Translations under genes and position numbers: made by a program
Source of the DNA: an uncultured bacterium
GTDB taxonomy: Bacteria > Spirochaetota > Spirochaetia > Sphaerochaetales > Sphaerochaetaceae
Assembly (NCBI GenBank): GCA_905215015.1
Contig: CAJMOS010000002.1
Location: 6,812 to 70,811 of the forward strand
Length of the DNA stretch: 64,000 nucleotides
Reading direction: 5' to 3'
Shown here: positions 57,792 through 64,000 of the stretch, piece after piece
Position numbering within the stretch: the first letter of the stretch is position 1
Layout: each line of letters opens with the position of its first letter
Notes under the pieces: model-generated
Told to the model about the DNA's origin: nothing
The model's database searches: none
The model's input: only the letters and a program-made list of their open reading frames with translations

Positions 57792-58716
57792 AGATCTCCA
57801 CCTTGCTGTCCACCATCGTCTTTCCGTCGAAGAGGAAGTACCCTTTGATTTTTTTCCCTTCCATCATCGCGGGCACCCAAAGGATATCGTCGGCCCACAT
57901 GCGGTCGAAGGGCATGTGGTGCCTGTCCTCCCACCAGAAGGGGCGGGTCTCCTCGCATTCCGTGAGTTTCCCCTCATAGCCTGAGGCGACATAGACATAG
58001 GCATGCTCGGCCAAACCGTCCTTGAATTGGAAGAAAAGCTCTCCACGGCGGGAAAGCGTGCCGATTGTCAGCCCGGTCTCCTCCTTGAACTCCCTGCGTG
58101 CGGCGTCGTCCGCCAGCTCGGCTTCCTCGATATGTCCGCCAGGAGCGTTGACATAGCCGGTGCCCAGTCCCCGCTTCTTGTCGATCAGAAGCACTTTGTC
58201 TCCGTCAAGCAGATAGGTGATCACGCAGATGTCGGTCGGTTCCCAGTTGTCCCAATCCATATCATCGACATGGGCCGGCATGACGAATGGCTTCTTTTCT
58301 CCCGGCCGCTTCGCTTCTTCACGCGCCTTCGCCTCCTCGGGATGGCGCTTGTCCCAGCACTCCTGGCAGAGATTGTCGTCATGGCCGACGATATGCTCCC
58401 AATCCAGTTTCTTGCCGCAACAGGCGCAGTGCAGCCGGAAGGGCCAGACGCGGCTGCGGAAGAAAAAGCCGATGGCGACAAGGATTGCGGCAACGATGGC
58501 CGCGCTGTAGCCCGGCCATGCGTTGTGGACGGCGAGCGAGACGAAAATCTGGAAGACGCACAGCAGGACGCAGAGCCAGACCAGACTGCCCTGTTTCCTT
58601 TTCGAGTCCTTGATCTTCCTCTGGTTGAGACCGACCAGAAGGAGTGTGATCACCACCCAGGAAAAGTATTTGTCGATAAGTTGCAGCATGATGGTTTGAG
58701 AGTATTGCGCCACCAT
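57766..58716 (-). CDS. Membrane-anchored Nudix hydrolase with zinc ribbon
   Basis: A 316-residue protein with three parts. Residues about 15-35, 45-62 and 68-86 are hydrophobic segments. A zinc-ribbon-like knuckle follows with CACC (about 97-100) and CQEC (about 118-121). The C-terminal Nudix domain (about 158-300) has the box beginning GGHIEEAELADDAARREF and ending EETGLTIG, as in MutT/YtkD-type pyrophosphatases. An 8-oxo-dGTP or capped-RNA role is possible but unproved. ATG 58716 is the first start; MLQLIDKYF ten residues on is an alternative. First gene of the Nudix-AKR-yigZ operon. Confidence 0.8.
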   Translation of the reverse strand: MVAQYSQTIMLQLIDKYFSWVVITLLLVGLNQRKIKDSKRKQGSLVWLCVLLCVFQIFVSLAVHNAWPGYSAAIVAAILVAIGFFFRSRVWPFRLHCACCGKKLDWEHIVGHDDNLCQECWDKRHPEEAKAREEAKRPGEKKPFVMPAHVDDMDWDNWEPTDICVITYLLDGDKVLLIDKKRGLGTGYVNAPGGHIEEAELADDAARREFKEETGLTIGTLSRRGELFFQFKDGLAEHAYVYVASGYEGKLTECEETRPFWWEDRHHMPFDRMWADDILWVPAMMEGKKIKGYFLFDGKTMVDSKVEIFEDEPEEN

Positions 58717-58814
58717 AGGCTGGTCAAGGGCGCATTTCAGCAGACCTTTTCCATTGCTAGTTCCCTATTTTCGGGATATGCTGGAGTCATCAAGAACGAT
58801 AAGGGGGTTGCAGA

Positions 58815-59474
58815 GTGGAACCGATTGCAAACTACATTGATCATACGCTTCTGAAAGCTGACGCCACACAGGAAGAAATCGAGAAACTGTGTCAGGAGGC
58901 GGAACAATATCATTTCCATTCGGTTTGCGTGAACAGCTGCTGGGTCGACTTGTGCTCCAAGCTGTTGAGCGGGACCGGTGTCAAAGTATGTACCGTGGTC
59001 GGGTTTCCTCTTGGAGCCATGACGACGCGCGCCAAGGCTTTCGAAGCCAGACAGGCTGTCACCGACGGCGCGGATGAAATCGATATGGTGATCAATATCG
59101 GTCAGCTGAAGAACCACGATGACTCCTTGGTGCAGGACGATATCGCGGCGGTCAAGCTTGCCTGCCGTGGACGTTTGCTGAAGGTCATTATCGAGTGTTG
59201 CCTGCTCACGAAGGAGGAGAAGGTCAGAGCCTGCCGTCTCGCCGTCAGCGCGGGAGCGGACTATGTGAAGACCTCTACCGGTTTCTCCACGGGCGGAGCC
59301 ACGGTCGACGACGTGACGTTGATGCGCCGCACGGTCGGGCCGAACATTGGCGTGAAGGCTGCCGGCGGTATCCATTCCTACCCGCAGGCCAAGGCGATGA
59401 TTGGGGCTGGAGCCACCCGTATCGGCGCTTCGGCGGGCATCGCCATCGTCAAGGGGCAGTATGCTGCCGTCTGA
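58815..59474 (+). CDS. deoC: Deoxyribose-phosphate aldolase
   Basis: A 219-residue class I aldolase cleaving 2-deoxyribose-5-phosphate into glyceraldehyde-3-phosphate and acetaldehyde. The N-terminal YIDHTLLKADAT is typical; the Schiff-base Lys lies in DYVKTSTGF (about 152), the proton-relay Lys in GVKAAGGI (about 181), and the phosphate site in GASAGI. The start is GTG 58815 with AAGGGGG upstream. Its last 14 bases overlap the thymidine-kinase-like gene, tying the two into deoxynucleoside salvage. Confidence 0.94.
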   Translation: MEPIANYIDHTLLKADATQEEIEKLCQEAEQYHFHSVCVNSCWVDLCSKLLSGTGVKVCTVVGFPLGAMTTRAKAFEARQAVTDGADEIDMVINIGQLKNHDDSLVQDDIAAVKLACRGRLLKVIIECCLLTKEEKVRACRLAVSAGADYVKTSTGFSTGGATVDDVTLMRRTVGPNIGVKAAGGIHSYPQAKAMIGAGATRIGASAGIAIVKGQYAAV

Positions 59475-60597
59475 GACGGACAGCGCGGACTTTTTGAAAA
59501 GTCTCGGATTTCCCACGGTGGAAATCCATGACACGTTCACCCACTTTGATTTCACCAAGCCTGGCAGGCGGGTGCTCCTCATCGGACCGATGGGGAGCGG
59601 GAAAACGGAGGCGGCCGCTAGGGTCTGGAGGGATGCCGCGGTGGCACGGAACAAAAGTGCCGCCGTCAGCAAACTGACCAGTTATGGTGAGACGGACAGG
59701 AGGAACGTGTTTTTTGTGCGTTCGGAGCTAGACCGCGGCCGGTTCACCGACTATCCCTCCGACGCCCTTGCCTATCGGGGCGGGTATGTGAGTTGCGGAG
59801 ACCATATCGCCTTCATCCACGACTCCTTCGACCTTGAGGCGGTGATCCGGGACAATCCGACGGTGGGCACCTATATCATCGACGAGGCCTCTTTTTTCGA
59901 CGAGCGGCTCGCCTACGTGGTGCGTTCGGCAAGCCTGGAGAAGGGAATCATGTTCATCTTTCCGACCCTGATTCTCAACTTCCGCCGGGAGTTCTTCAAC
60001 GCCACGGCGCGCCTGATGCTGGATATCGCCACCGACGTGATTCCCTTGACCGCCTACTGCGACCATCCCGACTGTCTGAAGGACGCTTTCTATACCTACC
60101 GTTACTACACGGTCGGCGGCAAGGAATGCCCGGCCCTTTACTTCGACCCGCTGATCATCGTCGGAGGAGACAGGGCCAAGCAGGGTGGTCTGGAACCCAA
60201 CTACGCTTCGCGTTGCGACCATCACCATTACCTGCCCGGCAAGGAGTACTCTTTCCTGACGTTGAAGCCGATGGGGCAGGATGCCGCCAGGGGAGAAAGC
60301 GGGACGCTTGTCCGCGAGCTGGAATTGCTCAAGGGGGACATCCGTTCCTCGAAACTCTACCAGTCGCTCCAGAGCAGCTACGGGGACATGCCGGACGGCG
60401 AGGTCTGCATGAACAGCCTGGCGATAAGCCGTATCGCCGAGAAGGCGCTCTGCTGGCTCTTCGCCGAACAGAATGTCATCGGCGAGGGACTGCTGCGCCA
60501 TATCGCCGATGACCTGGAGCTGGATGTCAGCTATATGTCTGGCGTCCTTAAGGACAACAAGCGTCCAGTCGATTTCGAGCAGATGTTGCTGCTCTAG
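59461..60597 (+). CDS. Thymidine-kinase-like P-loop protein with C-terminal extension
   Basis: A 378-residue protein whose first 260 residues follow the type II thymidine kinase plan: P-loop LIGPMGSGKTEAA (about 40-52), Walker B plus Glu in YIIDEASFFDE (about 138-148; usually DEAQFF), LTAYCDHPDC (about 198-207) and IIVGG...RCDHHHYLPG (about 232-256), where C and H residues can form the structural zinc site. Usual Tdk proteins have about 190-200 residues; here an inserted N-terminal region and about 120 extra C-terminal residues rich in helices are present. AAGGGG precedes ATG 59461. Overlap with deoC supports a role in deoxynucleoside metabolism, but another nucleotide could be the substrate. 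Confidence 0.72.
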   Translation: MLPSETDSADFLKSLGFPTVEIHDTFTHFDFTKPGRRVLLIGPMGSGKTEAAARVWRDAAVARNKSAAVSKLTSYGETDRRNVFFVRSELDRGRFTDYPSDALAYRGGYVSCGDHIAFIHDSFDLEAVIRDNPTVGTYIIDEASFFDERLAYVVRSASLEKGIMFIFPTLILNFRREFFNATARLMLDIATDVIPLTAYCDHPDCLKDAFYTYRYYTVGGKECPALYFDPLIIVGGDRAKQGGLEPNYASRCDHHHYLPGKEYSFLTLKPMGQDAARGESGTLVRELELLKGDIRSSKLYQSLQSSYGDMPDGEVCMNSLAISRIAEKALCWLFAEQNVIGEGLLRHIADDLELDVSYMSGVLKDNKRPVDFEQMLLL

Positions 60598-60598
60598 C

Positions 60599-61486
60599 TC
60601 AGTAGGAAAGCAGGGTTTCCAGCTCTTCGGCCAAAAGCGGTACCTGGATGTTCTCCATCGACATGGGTACCTGGACGTGGTACTCGTCCATCAACCTGAA
60701 GAACAATTTCCAGTTGATGACGCCGGTTCCGGCCATGAGGTTGCCGATCTTGGTGCCGTCGACGGGGTTGAGGCGGTAGTCCTTGATATGGATGGTCTTG
60801 ATGCGGGATCCCCAAGCGTCGAAGGCGCTGCGGAAGAAGCGTTCCTGGGCCTCGTCGCTCGGGCGTTCCCTGACACTGCCGTCCGACTCGGGGATGCCGG
60901 TGTAGGGGACCAGGTTGACCGGGTCGTAGATGAAGCCGAAATGCCCGCTCTTGAAGGTTTCGGAAACCTTGAGCGCCCGCTCCACCGTGCTGATGGTGTG
61001 GTGGTGGCTGACCGGCTCGATGCAGGCAAGCGCATCATATTTTTCCGCGGCGTCGACCAGCTGTCCGATCGTTTTCAGGCAGAGGTCGAAATTTTCCGGC
61101 TCGTAGGTGGCCATGTCGTACTTGATGTCCGGGTTGTGGCTTCCGGTCTCGGTCCCGACAATCCGGCACCCGAACTCCTTGGTGTACTTCAGGTTGATGA
61201 TATACCGGTTGATCTGCGCCTGGCGGATTTCCGGGTCGGGATGGATCGGGTTGAAATAGGAGCCGATCATCGAGATCGACACGCCTTCGCGGGCCAAGGT
61301 GTCATGGATTTCCTGGACATACGCGCTGTCGTATGCCTCGACAGGCCGTTCCTTCCCTTTCAGGACCTTGTGCAGGGCAAGGTGGATCACGGTAGGTTTC
61401 TGGAACGAGGCAGCGAACTTCGCCAGATCCGAAAGAGAAGTGAACGTGCCCAGGTCATGGGCTCTGAAACCGATAGTTCTTCGCAT
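60599..61486 (-). CDS. Sugar phosphate isomerase/epimerase-like TIM-barrel protein, copy A
   Basis: A 295-residue xylose-isomerase-like (AP endonuclease 2 superfamily) TIM barrel. Metal ligands expected from the family are visible: Glu in CIEPVSHHHT (about 158), Asp in YDPVNLVPYTGIP (about 190), His in IHIKDYR (about 243) and a Glu near the end in SMENIQVPL (about 283). It opens with GFRAHDLG. It is paralogous to the next gene upstream (61509-62387) with the same motifs, 22 bases apart, probably one operon. A sugar or sugar-acid isomerase/epimerase is likely; the substrate is unknown. Confidence 0.8.
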   Translation of the reverse strand: MRRTIGFRAHDLGTFTSLSDLAKFAASFQKPTVIHLALHKVLKGKERPVEAYDSAYVQEIHDTLAREGVSISMIGSYFNPIHPDPEIRQAQINRYIINLKYTKEFGCRIVGTETGSHNPDIKYDMATYEPENFDLCLKTIGQLVDAAEKYDALACIEPVSHHHTISTVERALKVSETFKSGHFGFIYDPVNLVPYTGIPESDGSVRERPSDEAQERFFRSAFDAWGSRIKTIHIKDYRLNPVDGTKIGNLMAGTGVINWKLFFRLMDEYHVQVPMSMENIQVPLLAEELETLLSY

Positions 61487-61508
61487 GGGAAAAGTGTACC
61501 GGTATCGT

Positions 61509-62387
61509 TCAGCGCTGGCAAGCGGAGAGGTAGGCGAGCGCCACGGGGACATCGGCAGGTCCGCAGTTCTCCAAGGTCATAGGCGCGCGTATCCCGTATT
61601 CCTTGAACATGCGAAACGCCAAGGTCCAGTCGAGCACGCCCTTGCCCGCCGGCATCCCGCCGGTCCGCAATCCGTCTTCCCTCATCCGGTAATCTTTGAT
61701 ATGGACGGCGACGATACGGTCGGCAAAGCGGTCCAGGGCGTCACCGATGAAACGCTTTTGCGCCTCGGCGCTCGGCTTCCAGCGGACGCTGCCGTCCGGC
61801 TCGGGGATGCCGGTGGGGGGAACCAGGTTGACCGGGTCGAAAAGGAGACCGAAATGGGGGGAAGGAAATTCCTTCAGGAGACGCTCGATACGGGAAAAGG
61901 TGTTCAGCGTATGCTGTCCTCCCTCATAGCAGGCAACCGTGCCTGCCTTCTCGGCCGCCTCGACAAGGGTCGCGGTCGATTGGACCAACTCGTCGAAATG
62001 GATTGGCTCATAGGTCTCCGGGGTATAGGAGCAGTCGCTGTTGGCGCTTCCGCTCTCGCTGGAGACAATCTTGCACCCGAAGGCGGGAGCCATGCGCAGG
62101 GAAAGGGAAAAGCGTTCCAAGTCCAGTTCCCGTGCCTCCGGATCGGGGTGGATCGGGTTGATGTGGCAACCGAGGATGGCGATACGGACTCCCTCGTCCT
62201 CCATCGCGTTGCGGATCTGGGTGGCGTAAGCGGTGTCGTAATCCTTCGGGTCGCGCGCCTTCTCGACGCAACGTTTCAGCGCGAGGTGCACGAAGGTGGG
62301 CTTGGCGAACCCCGCGATGTGACGGGCCAGGTCGGCCGCTGATGGGTGCATGCCGAAGTCATGGGCCCGGAATCCTATGTCGAACAT
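61509..62387 (-). CDS. Sugar phosphate isomerase/epimerase-like TIM-barrel protein, copy B
   Basis: A 292-residue TIM barrel, paralogue of the gene at 60599-61486 (GFRAHDFG opening, NPIHPDPEAR, CYEGGQHTLNTF, FDPVNLVPPTGIP, HIKDYRMRE). The metal-ligand pattern Glu-Asp-His-Glu is kept, so it should be active on a sugar substrate. It is the first gene of a two-gene minus-strand operon and is divergent from the polygalacturonase gene across 131 bp, which hints at a role in galacturonate or pectin sugar handling. Confidence 0.8.
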   Translation of the reverse strand: MFDIGFRAHDFGMHPSAADLARHIAGFAKPTFVHLALKRCVEKARDPKDYDTAYATQIRNAMEDEGVRIAILGCHINPIHPDPEARELDLERFSLSLRMAPAFGCKIVSSESGSANSDCSYTPETYEPIHFDELVQSTATLVEAAEKAGTVACYEGGQHTLNTFSRIERLLKEFPSPHFGLLFDPVNLVPPTGIPEPDGSVRWKPSAEAQKRFIGDALDRFADRIVAVHIKDYRMREDGLRTGGMPAGKGVLDWTLAFRMFKEYGIRAPMTLENCGPADVPVALAYLSACQR

Positions 62388-62518
62388 GCGCTTACTGTAG
62401 CACAAGCAGGGAAAAGAGACGATAAGGGACAAGTATTGTGCGGTATTCTTCTACAGACACCCCTTAGAATATCTTGTATAAATAAAATCCGGTGTACATG
62501 GGCCAAGAGGAGGAACGC

Positions 62519-63832
62519 ATGGCAATCTATACGTTCAAAGGAACGGACGGGGACAATACTGCCGCGTTGAACAAGGCGATTGACGCCTTGAAGATGGGGG
62601 ATGAGCTGGTCATCGCCAAAGGCGTCTGGAAGGTAGGGCCGGTTGATGTCGCGAAGAGCGACGTGACGATCACCTTCGAGGAGGGAGCCGAGCTCCTGTT
62701 CATCTACGACGATATGCTCTACCTGCCGGTGTTCACCCGCTGGGAGGGACAGCGGTGCTATGCGATGCATCCCTGTTTCTATGTCCACGATGCCCGTAAG
62801 GTGACGATTCGTGGAAAGGGCATCCTGAATGGGAACGGCACCCCCTGGTGGGAGCAGACGATGCGCAAGAAGCACATCCAGCAGGGACCCTATTCGGTGG
62901 CGGAGCACAGGCTTGCCGCGTTGAACCCCAACTACGAAAACCAGCCCGGAGGTGGAGGTGGCAGGCCATGCCAATATCTGAGGCCGCCGCTTTTGCAGGT
63001 CTATCACTCCGAGGGTGTCGTCATTGACGGGTTGCTGCTGAAGGACAGCCCCTTCTGGACCCTGCACCCGGTCTTTTCCACGGGGCTGAAGTTGAGGAAC
63101 ATCACCATCGACAACCCGGCGGACGCCCCGAACACCGACGGCATCGATATTGATTCCTGCAGGGACGTCGAGGTCGACCACTGCCATATCCATGTCGGTG
63201 ATGACGGTATCGCCATCAAGAGCGGAGTGGGCGAGGATGCCCTTGAGGAGGCGTTCCCCGCAAGTGCCATCTATGTCCACGACTGTGTTGTCGAGGCTGC
63301 CCACGGTGGTGCCGTCATCGGCAGCGAGACGGGCTGTGGCGTCCACGATGTCAGGGTCGAGAACTGCACCTACATCGGTACGGACCGTGGCGTCCGCATC
63401 AAGACCCGCCGTGGCAGGGCTGGCGATATCCATGGCCTTTCCTTCAAGCACCTGAAGATGGAGAACGTGCTGTGCCCGATCACCGTGAACATGTACTACG
63501 TCTGTGGAAGCAAGGACGAGAGGTTGTTCAGCCTTGAGAAACAGCCGGTCACCGATACCACGCCCCACATCTATGATGTGGAAATCGAGGATATCGAGGC
63601 TAGCGGCATTCGCTCCGCGTGCGGCTTCATCGTCGGCCTGCCGGAAGCTCCGATTACCGGACTCTCCATCAAGAATTGCCGTTTCTCCCTGGCAGACGAG
63701 AAGGACCTGGTCGATCCCGAGCTTGCTTCTATGAGCCAAGGCCTGCCCCCGGCCAAGAGCCGTGGCATCAGGTTGCGCAACGTTGAGGTGAAGTTCAAGG
63801 ATATCGTCGGGGCGTCGGTAGACCAGGAATAA
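62519..63832 (+). CDS. Glycoside hydrolase family 28 (polygalacturonase-like)
   Basis: A 437-residue right-handed beta-helix enzyme. All GH28 motifs are visible: NTDGIDID (about 200), the catalytic pair in VGDDGIAIKSG (about 221), HGGAVIGSE (about 262) in place of the usual GHG, and GVRIKTRRG (about 290). It hydrolyses alpha-1,4 galacturonan or rhamnogalacturonan links. No signal peptide is present, so it would act on imported oligogalacturonides as an exo-enzyme. ATG 62519 has AGAGGAGG five bases upstream. Divergent from the TIM-barrel pair. Confidence 0.92.
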   Translation: MAIYTFKGTDGDNTAALNKAIDALKMGDELVIAKGVWKVGPVDVAKSDVTITFEEGAELLFIYDDMLYLPVFTRWEGQRCYAMHPCFYVHDARKVTIRGKGILNGNGTPWWEQTMRKKHIQQGPYSVAEHRLAALNPNYENQPGGGGGRPCQYLRPPLLQVYHSEGVVIDGLLLKDSPFWTLHPVFSTGLKLRNITIDNPADAPNTDGIDIDSCRDVEVDHCHIHVGDDGIAIKSGVGEDALEEAFPASAIYVHDCVVEAAHGGAVIGSETGCGVHDVRVENCTYIGTDRGVRIKTRRGRAGDIHGLSFKHLKMENVLCPITVNMYYVCGSKDERLFSLEKQPVTDTTPHIYDVEIEDIEASGIRSACGFIVGLPEAPITGLSIKNCRFSLADEKDLVDPELASMSQGLPPAKSRGIRLRNVEVKFKDIVGASVDQE

Positions 63833-63840
63833 ATTTCTGT

Positions 63841-63881
63841 GGAGGAATCCGTATCCGGTTAGTTCGGGTGCTGGTTCCTCC
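63841..63881. other. Possible hairpin between GH28 and the next gene
   Basis: GGAGGAA (63841-63847) and TTCCTCC (63875-63881) can pair around a 27-base interior that has a weak second pairing (CCGG/TCGGG). There is no T-run, so it is not a standard terminator. Possibly a leader or attenuator element; weak case. Confidence 0.25.
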
Positions 63882-63973
63882 CTTCATCCATCTGAAAACA
63901 CGTTCCATATTTTTTTCATGAATTAGTCGGGATTGGACGGAAAGACGGTAGTAATCTATAGGAGGTAATCCTA

Positions 63974-64000
63974 TTGAGCGATACTACGAAACACATCCAG
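63974..64000 (+). CDS. Start of an unidentified gene, cut by the window end
   Basis: GGAGGT at 63961-63966 is followed seven bases later by TTG, opening a frame LSDTTKHIQ to the window edge. The strong ribosome site argues for a real gene; only nine codons are visible, so no function can be given. It follows GH28 by 141 bases on the same strand. Confidence 0.5.

Overview
The window looks like about 64 kb of chromosome from a Sphaerochaeta-like spirochaete (Spirochaetota). The pointers are a parA-parB cluster followed by a cyclophilin-FKBP dual-family immunophilin (an arrangement known from spirochaetes), a stand-alone butyrate kinase, many CUT1 sugar ABC systems with YesM/YesN-type two-component regulators, and periplasmic binding proteins with spirochaete-style signal peptides. 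The genus is inference; no 16S or ribosomal protein gene is present. Most of the window is GC-rich (one line counted at 30661: 39 of 60 bases). A perfect parS site next to parAB suggests that the left end lies in the origin-proximal domain.

Layout. 1-10.7 kb: parA (3' end), parB, immunophilin with an embedded parS, radA, butyrate kinase, a TraB-family membrane protein, a small unknown protein, a YgjP-type metalloprotease, an unusual radical SAM protein and a flavodiiron protein. 10.8-18.3 kb (all minus): two paralogous secreted proteins, then an operon MATE exporter - nagA - pepD - peptidase C26 behind a consensus promoter. 18.3-26.5 kb: a lower-GC sugar-uptake island (histidine kinase, response regulator, binding protein, two permeases, an unassigned glycan-active protein), flanked by 97-bp direct repeats derived from the 3' end of a MATE gene and carrying a broken copy of the nagA 5' end. 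26.4-35.6 kb: second MATE, YgiQ-type radical SAM, a toroid glycosidase, a c-di-GMP phosphodiesterase, a KduD/gluconate-5-dehydrogenase-like SDR and a lipoprotein. 35.6-38.2 kb: recR-ebfC-dnaX. 38.2-54.1 kb: a glycosaminoglycan/uronate-oligosaccharide locus (two GH2 enzymes, two heparinase II/III-family proteins, GH88 unsaturated glucuronyl hydrolase, ABC importer, two-component pair). 54.1-54.9 kb: SRP RNA and five tRNA genes (four Ser, one Arg) on one transcript. 54.9-64 kb: a membrane M28 peptidase, YigZ, aldo/keto reductase, a membrane-anchored Nudix protein, deoC with an overlapping thymidine-kinase-like gene, two TIM-barrel paralogues, a GH28 polygalacturonase and the first codons of another gene.

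How it fits together. The carbohydrate enzymes lack signal peptides, so the picture is uptake of oligosaccharides by binding protein and permeases, then cytoplasmic cleavage: lyases/heparinase-like proteins and GH88 remove uronates, GH2 enzymes remove neutral or uronic sugars, and the SDR could feed the ketouronate products into central metabolism. The two regulator pairs sit next to the importers they probably control.

Most noteworthy: (1) the polysaccharide locus lies between the SRP RNA gene and dnaX-ebfC-recR, which are neighbours in many bacteria and still share orientation here, so it is probably an insertion; (2) the 97-bp repeats bounding the low-GC island; (3) parS inside a coding sequence; (4) a complete serine tRNA set co-transcribed with the SRP RNA; (5) a long divergent thymidine kinase overlapping deoC; (6) a radical SAM protein with a second cysteine cluster next to a flavodiiron protein. 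No CRISPR array, transposase or prophage gene was seen.
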